Part shown: positions 27,548 through 36,800 of the stretch, one piece after another
How the letters are laid out: each line of letters opens with the position of its first letter
Numbering within the stretch: position 1 is the stretch's first letter
Assembly: GCA_038040445.1 (NCBI GenBank)
Contig: JBBPIG010000015.1
Coordinates: 1 to 64,000 of the forward strand
Direction of reading: 5' to 3'
DNA length: 64,000 nucleotides
DNA from: Acidobacteriota bacterium
Lineage (GTDB): Bacteria > Acidobacteriota > Blastocatellia > UBA7656
Notes under the pieces: model-generated
Database searches by the model: none
What the model was told of the DNA's origin: nothing
Seen by the model: only the letters and a program-made list of their open reading frames with translations
Made by a program: the position numbers and the translations under genes

Positions 27548-28171
27548 ATGCGTTTGTATTCCGCGTCAGTATCGTGCAGGAAATTGAAAGTTCTTTATAG
27601 AATCAGCGCGCTAGCGCTGATCGTAACCTCGGTGCTTACTCTTCACGGCCGTGTCGGTGCGCCTGTTGTGGCGGCTACCGCGGAGGCTGAGCAGAAAGCT
27701 CTAGGAGACCTTACAAGCGGCAACCTCCTAATTGACAAGATGATTGCGGACGCGGGAGCCATGTACGACGTCGATCCAAAGCTGATTTATTACGTCATGC
27801 GACAGGAGTCCCAATTCAAGCCCAGTGCTCGGTCAAACAAGGATGCGCAGGGATTGATGCAGATCATCTCCGCCACCGCCGAGCGATTCAAGGTCGAGAA
27901 TCGTTATGACCCGCGGCAGAATATCGAAGGCGGTGTGCGGTACCTGAAATGGCTGCTCAAGAGATTCGACGGTGATGTTATGCTGGCACTTGCGGGGTAC
28001 AACGCGGGCGAGGGAACCGTCGAAAAGTGCGGTAACAAGGTCCCAGATTACAAGGAGACGAAAAACTACGTTCAAAAAATCACCACTGCCTATGGCAAGA
28101 CCTACCATCCGGTGCCCCCGCGCGAACAGACACGCCTCGAATTGGGCCCAATACTGACGTCAACCGGGTAA
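27548..28171 (+). CDS. Slt-type lytic transglycosylase (207 aa)
   Basis: A 207-residue exported protein. An N-terminal basic stretch and hydrophobic segment (about 18-40) form the signal. The SLT domain (about 62-180) carries predicted catalytic Glu87 in MRQESQFKPSA, GLMQIISATA, the structural segment NIEGGVRYLKWLL and LAGYNAGEGTVE. It cleaves peptidoglycan between MurNAc and GlcNAc. It stands alone, with a GGGAGAGG ribosome site a few bases before the ATG. Confidence 0.85.
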   Translation: MRLYSASVSCRKLKVLYRISALALIVTSVLTLHGRVGAPVVAATAEAEQKALGDLTSGNLLIDKMIADAGAMYDVDPKLIYYVMRQESQFKPSARSNKDAQGLMQIISATAERFKVENRYDPRQNIEGGVRYLKWLLKRFDGDVMLALAGYNAGEGTVEKCGNKVPDYKETKNYVQKITTAYGKTYHPVPPREQTRLELGPILTSTG

Positions 28172-28357
28172 CGGCCCGAGCGAATTCGCGCTTTCAAAGC
28201 CACAGCGGAGGCACTGCAGCTTCCTCTACACGAGCCCAAGTCTACAAATGACCAACGCCCTTTCGGGTGCCGCCTTGATCAGCGGCCGGCCCTCGTCGCC
28301 GGGTTGTTTCGGCGGAGCCTCGAGAATAGCGAAGCTTGGATCGAGGACCAAAAAAAT

Positions 28358-28392
28358 GAGGACGAGAACTGCACATCCAGCTTCTCGTCCTC
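28358..28392. terminator. 11-bp perfect hairpin
   Basis: GAGGACGAGAA (28358-28368) pairs perfectly with TTCTCGTCCTC (28382-28392) around a 13-base loop. Preceded by an A run, it could act as a terminator on the minus strand as well as help end the transglycosylase transcript. Confidence 0.5.
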
Positions 28393-28413
28393 TACCATTC
28401 CGCTCACTTCAGG

Positions 28414-28434
28414 AATTGAGGAGGCACCTCAATT
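28414..28434 (+). terminator. Hairpin followed by T-rich run
   Basis: AATTGAGG pairs with CCTCAATT around a five-base loop; a T-rich stretch including TTTATTTTTTTA begins about 15 bases on. The gap weakens it as a classical intrinsic terminator. Confidence 0.4.
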
Positions 28435-28676
28435 GCTGCTTTCAGTTGTTTATTTTTTTATCATATCTCGTTACCCGACGCAAGTCCCGTTTGGTCCGGT
28501 TCGAGAAGATCGGGTTCGATCAGGATAGCGCGCGTAACAATGACGGTGGCAATTGTAGATTAATTCCTCTCTCTATGTTATAAGATGCTCGATCTCGAGG
28601 AGCACAATACGCCTGTTTCAATGGCGCGTGCGCGAGGTCAGTTCGATTCGATTGGTATGGAGAGCTGCTGGTTTTG

Positions 28677-29294
28677 ATGCGCAAAGGCGAAGCCAACTCC
28701 GACCTAGTCACAGGGCGCTTGGAGGATTCGTCACCGCGCGACTGGAACGACGGTGGCGTTGGCTGCGACTCCTCCGGGTTCGACAATTACGTCGAGGACC
28801 GATCTGAGCGAGTGCATCTGGACGATCTACTACCCTTTCTCGAAGAGCGTGTAGCTTTCAAAATGCCGAGCGAGCTCAGGCATCTGGATGGCGTGTTGGA
28901 CTATCTGAACGAACGAATGCTAAGGCTGGGAATTGTTACACCGGGCGACTTGGAAGTGCTCATCGCTTTAGACGAAGCTATCGTGAACGCCATCAAGCAC
29001 GGCAATAAGAGCGATTGCCGCAAGGCCGTTCACATAGTCGCCGAGTTCAGCGTCGAAGGCGTCCGATTTACCGTAGCCGACGAAGGCACGGGATTCGAGT
29101 TGGAAAAGGTGCCTGACCCTACCGAGCCTTGCCGGTTGCTTGAACCAAACGGACGCGGGCTTCTTCTTATCCGCCACATCATGGATGAGGTCTGTTTCAA
29201 TCAAAGCGGGAACCGTTTGGAGATGTTTAAACGCACGAGCAACAAATCTCACCCCCAAAACCAGCCTTCCAACGGACAAAAGAAAGCCGAGTGA
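28677..29294 (+). CDS. RsbW-like anti-sigma factor / serine kinase (HATPase)
   Basis: A 205-residue cytoplasmic protein. The N-terminal 60 residues are acidic and unassigned. The GHKL ATPase domain follows, with N-box ALDEAIVNAIKHGN, G1 box VADEGTGFE and G2 box NGRGLLLIRHIMDEV. Such proteins phosphorylate anti-anti-sigma factors or bind sigma factors in partner-switching cascades. No STAS-domain antagonist or sigma gene is adjacent, but the PP2C-type phosphatase at 35551 could belong to the same kind of pathway. The C-terminal tail is polar. Confidence 0.85.
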   Translation: MRKGEANSDLVTGRLEDSSPRDWNDGGVGCDSSGFDNYVEDRSERVHLDDLLPFLEERVAFKMPSELRHLDGVLDYLNERMLRLGIVTPGDLEVLIALDEAIVNAIKHGNKSDCRKAVHIVAEFSVEGVRFTVADEGTGFELEKVPDPTEPCRLLEPNGRGLLLIRHIMDEVCFNQSGNRLEMFKRTSNKSHPQNQPSNGQKKAE

Positions 29295-29368
29295 AAGCCG
29301 AAGTCAGGCTCGGAGTTCAAGGCGTCATCCGATTCCAAGTCGCGGCGATCTCAAGTTTGAACTTCGAC

Positions 29369-29911
29369 TCATTCAATATCCACAGGCCCAGTGTCTCGCG
29401 TAGCAGCATGGGAGAGCGCGGCGTTTTCATCCTTCGGACGATGTTTGCACTCCATCCATGTGTCCTTCCATTGCGGGCGGAGCAAGCTCAAGACTGCGGA
29501 TGCTCGAAGCCGATCCGAGAAATCTTCGCTCATCACGCGCCGCGCGCATTGTTCGTCGTAGCCGTATCTTATGAGCGCCGAACGTAACCCGTACTGGTCA
29601 TCGCGCGAGTGCTTGTTGAGGGAATCTATGATCGTCACATCAAACAGCGCGCGATCCTCGGCGCTCATATGTTTGATCAGGGACTCGACGCGATCTTCTC
29701 CCGAGCACAGCCGCTCGATTTCGCGCAGCACCCACTGTGGATCACGAGGCGAAACCATTTCAACCGAGCACAGATTGGCGCCTCGTATCTGAATTCCGCG
29801 CCTCAACTTCCCAACGAAGACTAAGATCACGAGCCCGACTAGTTCGACCAGAGCCAGCACCCCGATGAGACACCATCCGTTCGTTTCAAGACGAAGCAAG
29901 TTCATCCACAA
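29369..29911 (-). CDS. Membrane-anchored hypothetical protein (180 aa)
   Basis: A 180-residue protein with one N-terminal helix (about 12-34, CLIGVLALVELVGLVILVFVG), then a soluble helical domain resembling HEAT-like helix pairs (EIERLCSGEDRVESLIKHM; IIDSLNKHSRDDQYGLRSAL). No family recognised. It is convergent with the anti-sigma kinase gene. A second Met at residue 3 is an equally possible start. Confidence 0.6.
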   Translation of the reverse strand: MWMNLLRLETNGWCLIGVLALVELVGLVILVFVGKLRRGIQIRGANLCSVEMVSPRDPQWVLREIERLCSGEDRVESLIKHMSAEDRALFDVTIIDSLNKHSRDDQYGLRSALIRYGYDEQCARRVMSEDFSDRLRASAVLSLLRPQWKDTWMECKHRPKDENAALSHAATRDTGPVDIE

Positions 29912-30399
29912 CCCGTTCCCTTCAGCTAGAACCCTCTCTTGGCTGGGTGAGGTGTTCGAGCAAGCGACGTTCCTGAGAAAAGACCGTCTCTCTCATCACT
30001 GAAACGGAGAATGAACCCTCGCCATTGAGCAAGAATCGGCCAAGGTCTGCGTGCCGAGCCAATCGGGCCGCGAAATGTTTCTGTTACTGAACACCTCAGT
30101 AAAACTGTGGGCGCCCCGCGTTACCCAACGGCTGCGCTGGGCCACGAGGGTCGTCCACGGAGGGAGGCAGTAGATCGCTGCTCGTCTTCACACTGAATTG
30201 ATCTCAAACCACCTCGCGGAATAGTGATTGCCTACACAACCGCCGACTTCAGTACGTAAACCCCCAACAGTCCCCAACGGTCCCCAACCCAGACCTGTCC
30301 TTTTTGAAGGAGGAGGCGAACTAAACGCCGACTCAGGGGCGCTCTCTGTGAAGAAGTAACGCGAAGTGTAAGTAAGCGTCTGCCATATTCTGTAACCAT
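29912..30399. other. Spacer upstream of pilin operon
   Basis: About 490 bases without a gene. Apart from the short direct repeat at 30261-30290, nothing distinctive is seen; it should contain the promoter of the pilin operon. Confidence 0.35.
30261..30290. repeat. 10-bp direct repeat, three units
   Basis: Three near-identical 10-mers of the form TCCCCAACGG in tandem, about 110 bases before the first pilin gene. Function unknown. Confidence 0.7.
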
Positions 30400-30912
30400 A
30401 TGTTTCGACCAAAGCTCATAACCGGTTCAGGGACAAGGCAAGCCCAGCGCGGCTTTTCTGTGATCGAGATGGTGGTAGTTCTCCTGATCATCGCAATCGC
30501 CGCCGCGTTTGTCGTGCCTCAAATCGTCTCTTATATGCGAATGTACCGGCTGGGTGTCGGCGGCCGAAATGTAGCCACCGCGTTGCAGCGCGCGAGGTAT
30601 TTGGCTACTTCAAACAACACCCTGGCTGGGGTATTCGTCGCCGAGTTGCAGCGCGTCGACATCGAGCAGTACGACCCCGAAGGGAAAGCAGAGCCGCAGA
30701 ACAAGGGCACCGTGCAGTTGCCAGGCGGCGTCACCGTTTCCCCGGATGCTCCCAAACAGATCGCTTTCGATGGCCGGGGTGTCATCACGCCGATGCCGAA
30801 AGAGAGCCCGACGATTCGCCTGAATGGATCGGACGGCTACTACTTGTACGTGACCGTGTCACCGACCGGTCAGGTAACCGTTTCGGAAGCGAAGCGAGAC
30901 GATCGCACCTAA
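30400..30912 (+). CDS. GspH/FimT-type pseudopilin
   Basis: A 170-residue type IV pilin-like protein. The prepilin cleavage site is GFSVIEM with a 17-residue leader; the +5 Glu is present and a hydrophobic helix runs to about residue 45. The C-terminal domain is of GspH/FimT type (FDGRGVITP; GYYLYVTVSPTGQVTV). It would be processed by prepilin peptidase and join the tip or minor-pilin complex of a type IV pilus or type II secretion machine. First of four prepilin-like genes in a row. Confidence 0.85.
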   Translation: MFRPKLITGSGTRQAQRGFSVIEMVVVLLIIAIAAAFVVPQIVSYMRMYRLGVGGRNVATALQRARYLATSNNTLAGVFVAELQRVDIEQYDPEGKAEPQNKGTVQLPGGVTVSPDAPKQIAFDGRGVITPMPKESPTIRLNGSDGYYLYVTVSPTGQVTVSEAKRDDRT

Positions 30913-30953
30913 CCTAAGTGCGAAGCGGAAACTACAGAAGAGCAGAGTCAGAC

Positions 30954-31604
30954 ATGGAATCAGTCAATCAACCAGAACGCAGATTCGATAGCCAGCCGCG
31001 GACGAATGGGTTGAACGCGGAAGGCTTCACGATGATCGAAGCCGTCATCGCCATGTTGGTCACGGTCGTCGGGCTTGTGAGCATAGCCGGGATGTTCACC
31101 CTCGCGATGAAAACCAACGCCAGCTCACGCAACTTCACCACAGCTACGACATTCGCGCAGGATAGGCTCGAACAACTCGGCGCCGCGTCCTTTCAACGCC
31201 TGGTCGACCCGTCGAGGATGACCACAAATCCGAGCAGTCACGGGCCGGACGACGCTTACATAGTCGGCAGCATCGCGTATGACGCCGCTGCCACCGATGG
31301 CTCTTACTACTTCGACAAGATCATCATTGCCGGCCGCGATGACGTCGAGCCTGAAGGCACGGTGACCGTGGTCAACCCGAATGGCGCCGCGGAAACTCGC
31401 AGGCCGGATGGAACGATTGTAGCGGGCAATCCGTTTGGTGATGGCCGAGTCACCTATTCGCGCCGATGGGTCATCATGTCCAGCAGCGAAGAGAACCCTG
31501 CCGACAGACGATTGACGATTGCCGTGCGAGTGAAGAGCGAGAATCCTGCCGCCGGCAAGGCGCCGGAGTTGGTCGATCTGTATACGGTGATGACGAATCA
31601 GTAG
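30954..31604 (+). CDS. PilV-like minor pilin
   Basis: A 216-residue prepilin. The leader ends at EG/FTMIEAVIAMLV, with a class III cleavage motif and a hydrophobic helix (about 28-50). The remainder is a soluble beta-rich head. ATG 30954 is preferred; a GTG at 30918 is in frame but without a ribosome site. It lies 41 bases after the GspH-type gene and 15 bases before the next one, forming an operon. Confidence 0.8.
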   Translation: MESVNQPERRFDSQPRTNGLNAEGFTMIEAVIAMLVTVVGLVSIAGMFTLAMKTNASSRNFTTATTFAQDRLEQLGAASFQRLVDPSRMTTNPSSHGPDDAYIVGSIAYDAAATDGSYYFDKIIIAGRDDVEPEGTVTVVNPNGAAETRRPDGTIVAGNPFGDGRVTYSRRWVIMSSSEENPADRRLTIAVRVKSENPAAGKAPELVDLYTVMTNQ

Positions 31605-31619
31605 CGGAGGGAACAGTTC

Positions 31620-32942
31620 ATGAGGACACAAGCCAACGAACAACCTGCAAGCGTAAATTCACCGATGCCAGCTAGCGACGCACTCGACCGAGCTTATTCG
31701 CACTGCGTTCGCCCTTTGCCCCGTGAACACGAGCGCGGATTTACGCTGGCGGAGTTGATGATCGCTATGGCGGTCTTCACTCTGATCATCGGCTCGGTGG
31801 TACTGTTGCTCAGCAAGAGCCAGACCATCTTTCGCACAGAGCAAGGCGTTTCCGAAATGGATCAAAATGCGCGGCTGCTGATGGACTTTCTCACGCGCGA
31901 CATACAGCAATCGAAGGAAAACGCGCTTGGGTTGGGTTCGAGGTTCAGATCGATCTACTCGTACAACGGCCCTGAAGGAAAGACAGACGAAGTAACCATT
32001 GTGTCATCGGACACCGAAACGAAACTGCCGGCGGCCGCGCTCCCGTTGATTGCGGCTTCGACGAGGAGTTTCTCTACCGCGGATCGCTACGTTGAGATCC
32101 TGCCGAACGGCGCGTTGCGCGCCGAGGCGATGTCGGTCATCGACGCTCTATCGCCCGACGAAGAGTTTATCATCAGTGCTCTGCGTCAAGACGGTTCAGT
32201 CCAAGTCGACTTCATCAAGATAAAAAGCGCGAAGTTGACAGCCGAAGGCGCGATTGGCGTCAGCTTCGAGCCAATCGAGCATCGCGGTGTTCAACCGGAA
32301 GTTCCCTTCGGCGATGTCTACGAAGGCGGCTCGTTCACAATGCGGCCGGCCACGATCAAGCGCTACTTCGTCGATCGCAAGACCGATCCGGAACATCCGA
32401 CATTTGCGCTTTCGGTGAACGATGCTCCGTCAATTACCATCGCCCGCAACGTCGTAGCGTTTCAGGTGCGCTACCTGGAGTTGAAAGATGGAGAAGTCGA
32501 GGGCCAGTGGGTTAAGCAACAGAACATCTCGAGGCAATACAAGACGGCCGCGGTTGAAGTCACGATGACCGCGCGCACTGAGATCAAAAGCGATCAGCAA
32601 GCCGAGCGTCTGGTCACCCTAGCAAGCGTCATTCGTCCCCGCTTCATATCGGGCGGCGCTTTTGGATCATCGCCGGGCGGCGGCGGCACAAGCTCGCCAG
32701 GCGTTCCCGGCGACGGCGGCACGGCCGGAGGCGGCGGCGACGGCCCGGGAGGCGGTGTGCCTGGCGGTGGGTCCCCAGGCGGCGGCGGGAATCCTGGCTT
32801 CGGATCCGATGGCGGCGCCGGGCTGGGCTCGGACCGCGGGGGTGACGGATCAGGGGAGTTAGGCGAAGGCGGCTACAGGCGTCAGACAAGAAGAATCGGA
32901 AAGCAGCCGCGATTAGGCGAGCGATTGAACCCGAGACCATAG
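31620..32942 (+). CDS. PilW-like minor pilin with Gly-rich tail
   Basis: A 440-residue prepilin. A long leader precedes GFTLAELMIAMAVFTLIIG (cleavage about residue 40, Glu at +5). The PilW-type body has MDQNARLLMDFLTRDIQQS and VAFQVRYLELKDG. About 75 C-terminal residues (about 345-420) are nearly all Gly, Ser and Pro, followed by a short basic end. The Gly-rich tail is unusual for this family and may be a flexible spacer exposed outside the cell. Confidence 0.8.
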   Translation: MRTQANEQPASVNSPMPASDALDRAYSHCVRPLPREHERGFTLAELMIAMAVFTLIIGSVVLLLSKSQTIFRTEQGVSEMDQNARLLMDFLTRDIQQSKENALGLGSRFRSIYSYNGPEGKTDEVTIVSSDTETKLPAAALPLIAASTRSFSTADRYVEILPNGALRAEAMSVIDALSPDEEFIISALRQDGSVQVDFIKIKSAKLTAEGAIGVSFEPIEHRGVQPEVPFGDVYEGGSFTMRPATIKRYFVDRKTDPEHPTFALSVNDAPSITIARNVVAFQVRYLELKDGEVEGQWVKQQNISRQYKTAAVEVTMTARTEIKSDQQAERLVTLASVIRPRFISGGAFGSSPGGGGTSSPGVPGDGGTAGGGGDGPGGGVPGGGSPGGGGNPGFGSDGGAGLGSDRGGDGSGELGEGGYRRQTRRIGKQPRLGERLNPRP

Positions 32943-32966
32943 GTTAAGGCTCGAAGGACGGGAAGA

Positions 32967-35138
32967 ATGCGGAACCTTTGTTTGGGAGGCTGGGCGATGC
33001 TGAAGAGAGGAAATCATCACGAAGCTCTAACGCCGCGTATGTTGATGCCGGCTAGGATCACGCGGGCTGCCCCAGCTGGCCGCCCCGATGATCAACGAGG
33101 CATGGCCTTGATCGGCGTGATGCTGATCATGTCACTGATGCTCATGCTCGCGCTTGCAGTGACCTTTACGTCGCTGTCGGACAAGTCCATCACCTCCAAC
33201 TTCAAGAACCTGACCAGCGGCTTCTATGCGGCCGAGGCGGGAGTAAATAATCTGCATCGCTTGCTTCGCAATGACAAGTTCGTGATGGCGTCGTTGCCTG
33301 ATCCTCCGCGAGTTTCGCCGGGCCGGCCGACACTGAACGCCGACGATTTTATTGCGGCCGCTGAGAAAGCTTTCAACACTACGGAATCCTTTCCGAACAA
33401 CGCCGCCTATCGAACCAAGATCAAGATTAAGGAAATTCAAGTCCCTTACGCAGTCGGCGACAACGATCCTGCTCATGCTGCCAATCGCGTGAAACTGGTC
33501 AACCCGCTCTACCCGAGACTCGGACAGATTGAGCCCTACTCGGTCAGCTATCAACTGGAATCGGTAGGCGAAGGAATCTCCGGACTCAACGGCGCGGTTA
33601 CCCTGGTCGAAGAAGGCGTACTCAATTTCAAGCTGCTGGTGAGGGCTGAGGGCGGCGGGCTGCGCGTCGGAAGCTTCTCAGAGTTCGCGCTCTTCCTCGA
33701 CCGCTTCGATCCATACACCCCAGAAGGACCCTTCATCTATCAAGGACTCGGCCCGGGCGATAGGTTCGCCGGCCGCGTTCACACGAACGAGCGATTCGGC
33801 TTCTGGACCGTTGCCGACGGCTCCGATCCGCCGACGTTTCGCGGCTACGTTACGCAAGCCTACAAGAGCTCGAGCTACTATCGCTACGGCGGGGGCCTCC
33901 CGCCGGCGCCGGTCGATGCCGATTCAGACGTGGTTGATGGAGTGCTGGTCGCGCCGAGATTTTTGGCCGGGTTCGATCGGGGAGTTGACCCTGTTCCTCC
34001 GACCGGCAACGCATTCGATCAAGCCCGAGCGGTGCTTGACGGCGGGTACGCGCTGTCTTCGGGTCCGCCCACTGACGGCGAGTTGCATGCCGGGCTTCGA
34101 GCCGCGGGTGATTTGAACACCGCGCTGGCCGAGCCTAAAGACGCGGCCTCGACCACTCCGACACTTGCGCCAGGAGTTTATCTTCCATCTGACGGCGAGA
34201 CCTTCTCCGGCAGCGGGATCTACGTGATGGGCGATGTCAACGAAGTTTTGTTGAGCGCCGATCCTTCTGGAAATCGACAAGTCATAAAAATCACCCAGGG
34301 CAAGCAGACCACCACAATCGTCATCGATGTCGACGCGGGGACGACTACCGTCGATGCGGGCAACGGCACTCGCACGCTGAGGGGAGTTCCGAAAGACCGC
34401 TCGATCGTAGAGAACGGCAATCGCTCGGCGGCATCGCTTTATGTTCGCGGCGATTTGGCTTCGCTGCACGGTCCGGGGCGCGACGGAAAAGGACAGCCGA
34501 TACCCGCGATCGATTCCGACTTCGCCGTCACAATCACTGCCGGGGGCACTCCCACCGGAGACGCGAGGCGTCCGGTTGCGGGCGGAAGCGTCACGTTGAC
34601 GGGCGACCTTACCTACGAGACGCCGGTGGTTGACCCGGCAGGCAACCCGATCAATCCCGACGCTAAGAACGTTCTGGGAATCTTTGCATCGGGTGGCAAC
34701 ATCAACATTCCAAGCGACGGCCGCGCGCCCGACAACCTGACCGTGAACGCTTCAATGGCGGCATTCAGTCTCACGGATTCAGACGGCCATTCGATCATCG
34801 GTCCCAACGGCCGGCCCTTTGGAGGGCGAGTGAGATCAGACGTGCTGGATTTCGCGGGTAAGCCTTTTCGCGGGAACTTCAACCTGGTAGGCGGAATGCA
34901 ATCGAGCAACTACGACAATCTTGGAGTCTACGACGGACAGTTTCACGGGTACGCGTACAAAGGCAAGTGGGACCCGCGCTACGATCAGGGTCAATCGCCG
35001 CCGTTCTATCCCGGCTATGTAGTCGACACAGGTGGTCCGACCGGCGCGCCTACGGTGAAGGCTCAGACTAACAGCCCGGTGGTGCTGTCGTATAAGCGAA
35101 TCTATTACGGAAGGGCTCAGAGAGCAGTTACTCGCTGA
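32967..35138 (+). CDS. PilX-like large minor pilin / DUF4900-type protein
   Basis: A 723-residue protein. Near residue 45 there is a PilX-type N-terminus (QRGMALIGVMLIMSLMLMLA) and AAEAGVNNLHRLLR. The rest is a very large beta-rich ectodomain containing FAGRVHTNERFGFW, as in DUF4900 proteins, and many Gly/Asp turns. Typical PilX proteins are about 150-200 residues, so this one is several times longer. It may act as a tip adhesin together with the three upstream minor pilins. No ATPase, platform or secretin gene of the machine is in the window. Confidence 0.78.
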   Translation: MRNLCLGGWAMLKRGNHHEALTPRMLMPARITRAAPAGRPDDQRGMALIGVMLIMSLMLMLALAVTFTSLSDKSITSNFKNLTSGFYAAEAGVNNLHRLLRNDKFVMASLPDPPRVSPGRPTLNADDFIAAAEKAFNTTESFPNNAAYRTKIKIKEIQVPYAVGDNDPAHAANRVKLVNPLYPRLGQIEPYSVSYQLESVGEGISGLNGAVTLVEEGVLNFKLLVRAEGGGLRVGSFSEFALFLDRFDPYTPEGPFIYQGLGPGDRFAGRVHTNERFGFWTVADGSDPPTFRGYVTQAYKSSSYYRYGGGLPPAPVDADSDVVDGVLVAPRFLAGFDRGVDPVPPTGNAFDQARAVLDGGYALSSGPPTDGELHAGLRAAGDLNTALAEPKDAASTTPTLAPGVYLPSDGETFSGSGIYVMGDVNEVLLSADPSGNRQVIKITQGKQTTTIVIDVDAGTTTVDAGNGTRTLRGVPKDRSIVENGNRSAASLYVRGDLASLHGPGRDGKGQPIPAIDSDFAVTITAGGTPTGDARRPVAGGSVTLTGDLTYETPVVDPAGNPINPDAKNVLGIFASGGNINIPSDGRAPDNLTVNASMAAFSLTDSDGHSIIGPNGRPFGGRVRSDVLDFAGKPFRGNFNLVGGMQSSNYDNLGVYDGQFHGYAYKGKWDPRYDQGQSPPFYPGYVVDTGGPTGAPTVKAQTNSPVVLSYKRIYYGRAQRAVTR

Positions 35139-35162
35139 TCTTGAGAGGGGTTCGTTGGTTAG

Positions 35163-35435
35163 CTAGATACCAATCTTTGCCAAGGCGTCGATCACCTGGC
35201 CCATCAGCATTGTCGCTCTAGGGTGTGAAGCTTCCAGTCGTTCTATCCCTTCCCTCAACCCTTCACCGAGCCGATCATGCACATCGCGCTCATCGGCCTC
35301 TGGTCCTTCCAGTAACTTCTTTATATCGCTCATCACCTTCTGAAGAGTCTCCCGCTCGTTCTCATCGACAGACTCAATCTGTTGAAGCTCGCCGTGCAAT
35401 TGCTCGAGCCTGTTGTGAAGTTGCTGCTTATTCAT
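35163..35435 (-). CDS. DUF4404 family protein
   Basis: A 90-residue soluble helical protein: an N-terminal coiled coil (LHNRLEQLHGELQQI), an acidic middle and the conserved end HPRATMLMGQVIDALAKIGI. It matches the DUF4404 pattern; function unknown. It is encoded on the opposite strand and convergent with the pilin operon. Confidence 0.8.
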   Translation of the reverse strand: MNKQQLHNRLEQLHGELQQIESVDENERETLQKVMSDIKKLLEGPEADERDVHDRLGEGLREGIERLEASHPRATMLMGQVIDALAKIGI

Positions 35436-35550
35436 TGTAGAACCCTCTATGAAAGCGGAAACGCCGCGTCCTGGCTAGCCTGCGAAAGAACCATACTTCT
35501 GATGTGCTAATGAGTCAAAGCGATACTTCTGGTCCTCACTCTTCAATCGT

Positions 35551-36585
35551 CTAAGTCGGCGGGATCGTATCCTCTTCTGGCGGGATCGTCTCTTCTTCGT
35601 CGTCCAGCAAGTCGTGGTCGACATGATTGGGGAGGTTGGGGTCTCGTGGAAGTGTCTCGGCTCCCCATCTCTCCTGTGGCGGAGTCTCGCTGCCCAATGC
35701 CGTCGTCACCAGCGGATCGGTGGCGGTTTCCTGTGTCTTGAGCCGCCCGTTGCTCACCTGCGCGATCAGCACGGTGATGTTGTCTTCGCCGCCGCGCTCG
35801 TTGGCCATGTTGATGAGCGCCGTACAAGCTTCTTTCAATGAACCGGATTGATCGATGGCTGCTTTTATTTCCTCGGGACGCACTTTGTTGGATAGCCCGT
35901 CGCTGCACAACGCAAGCGTGTCCATATCACGCATTTCCAAACGGTCGACGACAACATTGATGTTTGGGGATGCCCCGAGCGCCTGGAGTATCACATTGCG
36001 ATAAGTATGTCGCTCGGCTTCTTCCTGTGTCAGGTGACCAGCCTCGACCAACTGCCCGACAAGCGATTGATCCCGGGTCATCTGCTCGATGCGCCCGCCT
36101 CGAATCAGATAGGCCCGGCTGTCGCCAACCTGGGCGAAGTATGCAGTGGTGCCAAATATCCCTACCGCGGTGAAGGTCGCGCCCATGCCGGCGTACTCAG
36201 ATCGCTTGGTGCTCATCTGGTAGATGTACAGGTTGGCAAGCTCGATTGATAGACGCAGTCGTTCGTGAAAAGGAAGCTTGGAATACGCCGGGCTGGCCTG
36301 TAGCTCGAGCATTCGGTCGCGCACGCACTCGACCGCAAAGCGGCTGGCGACTTCGCCTGCAAGCGCGCCGCCCATCCCATCGGTAACCGCGATGAGCGAC
36401 CCGTAATAACTCTGGTTAAAGCTCGTGAGGCTCTCGTGAGCACTATCCGAATCGCTTTCGGGCTTCCAGGTGTCGGCTGTCGAAAGGTTCAAGACGAAGA
36501 AATTGTCTTCGTTGCCAGTCCGAACCATCCCCACATCGCTCTGTGCGTATACGGAGATTCTGAATGCGATCTCTTCGGCCATCAT
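35551..36585 (-). CDS. PP2C-family Ser/Thr protein phosphatase
   Basis: A 344-residue cytoplasmic metal-dependent phosphatase. Motifs are SDVGMVRTGNEDNFF (motif 1), VTDGMGGALAGE (motif 2), AYLIRGGRIEQMTRDQSLV, LALCSDGLSNKV and GGEDNITVLIAQV. The acidic metal-binding Asp residues are all present. The C-terminal 70 residues are acidic and Pro-rich. Likely counteracts Hanks-type kinases. The start codon MMAEE could be either of the first two Met. Confidence 0.88.
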   Translation of the reverse strand: MMAEEIAFRISVYAQSDVGMVRTGNEDNFFVLNLSTADTWKPESDSDSAHESLTSFNQSYYGSLIAVTDGMGGALAGEVASRFAVECVRDRMLELQASPAYSKLPFHERLRLSIELANLYIYQMSTKRSEYAGMGATFTAVGIFGTTAYFAQVGDSRAYLIRGGRIEQMTRDQSLVGQLVEAGHLTQEEAERHTYRNVILQALGASPNINVVVDRLEMRDMDTLALCSDGLSNKVRPEEIKAAIDQSGSLKEACTALINMANERGGEDNITVLIAQVSNGRLKTQETATDPLVTTALGSETPPQERWGAETLPRDPNLPNHVDHDLLDDEEETIPPEEDTIPPT

Positions 36586-36710
36586 GAAATTCAGTTAGAC
36601 CAGTGTGACGGAGTACTCGAGCAACCCGAACTCTTGGTACGTCGATACGCCCTTGGGTTGGGCGTGATTATGATTGATTTCCGTTTGGATGGCAATATCT
36701 GTAACTGATC

Positions 36711-36800
36711 GTCCGTAATAGTCCGTAGTCAGTAGTCCGTAGCTCTCTGCCATCAACTCGCATGGAAGAGCTACGGACTACGGACCACGGACTACGGACT
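36711..36800. repeat. Heptamer-phased inverted array, locus B
   Basis: Left arm TAGTCCG TAGTCAG TAGTCCG TAGCTCT is complementary to right arm units CTACGGA CTACGGA CCACGGA CTACGGA around a loop of about 20 bases. The right arm runs into the 3' end of the cystathionine gamma-synthase gene and supplies its last codons and stop. Confidence 0.85.

Larger units (their letters stand above)
28172..28676. other. Spacer with two hairpins
   Basis: About 500 bases with no credible gene. It holds two strong hairpins (28358-28392 and 28414-28434) followed by a T-rich run near 28447-28460. The rest shows nothing clear. Confidence 0.4.
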
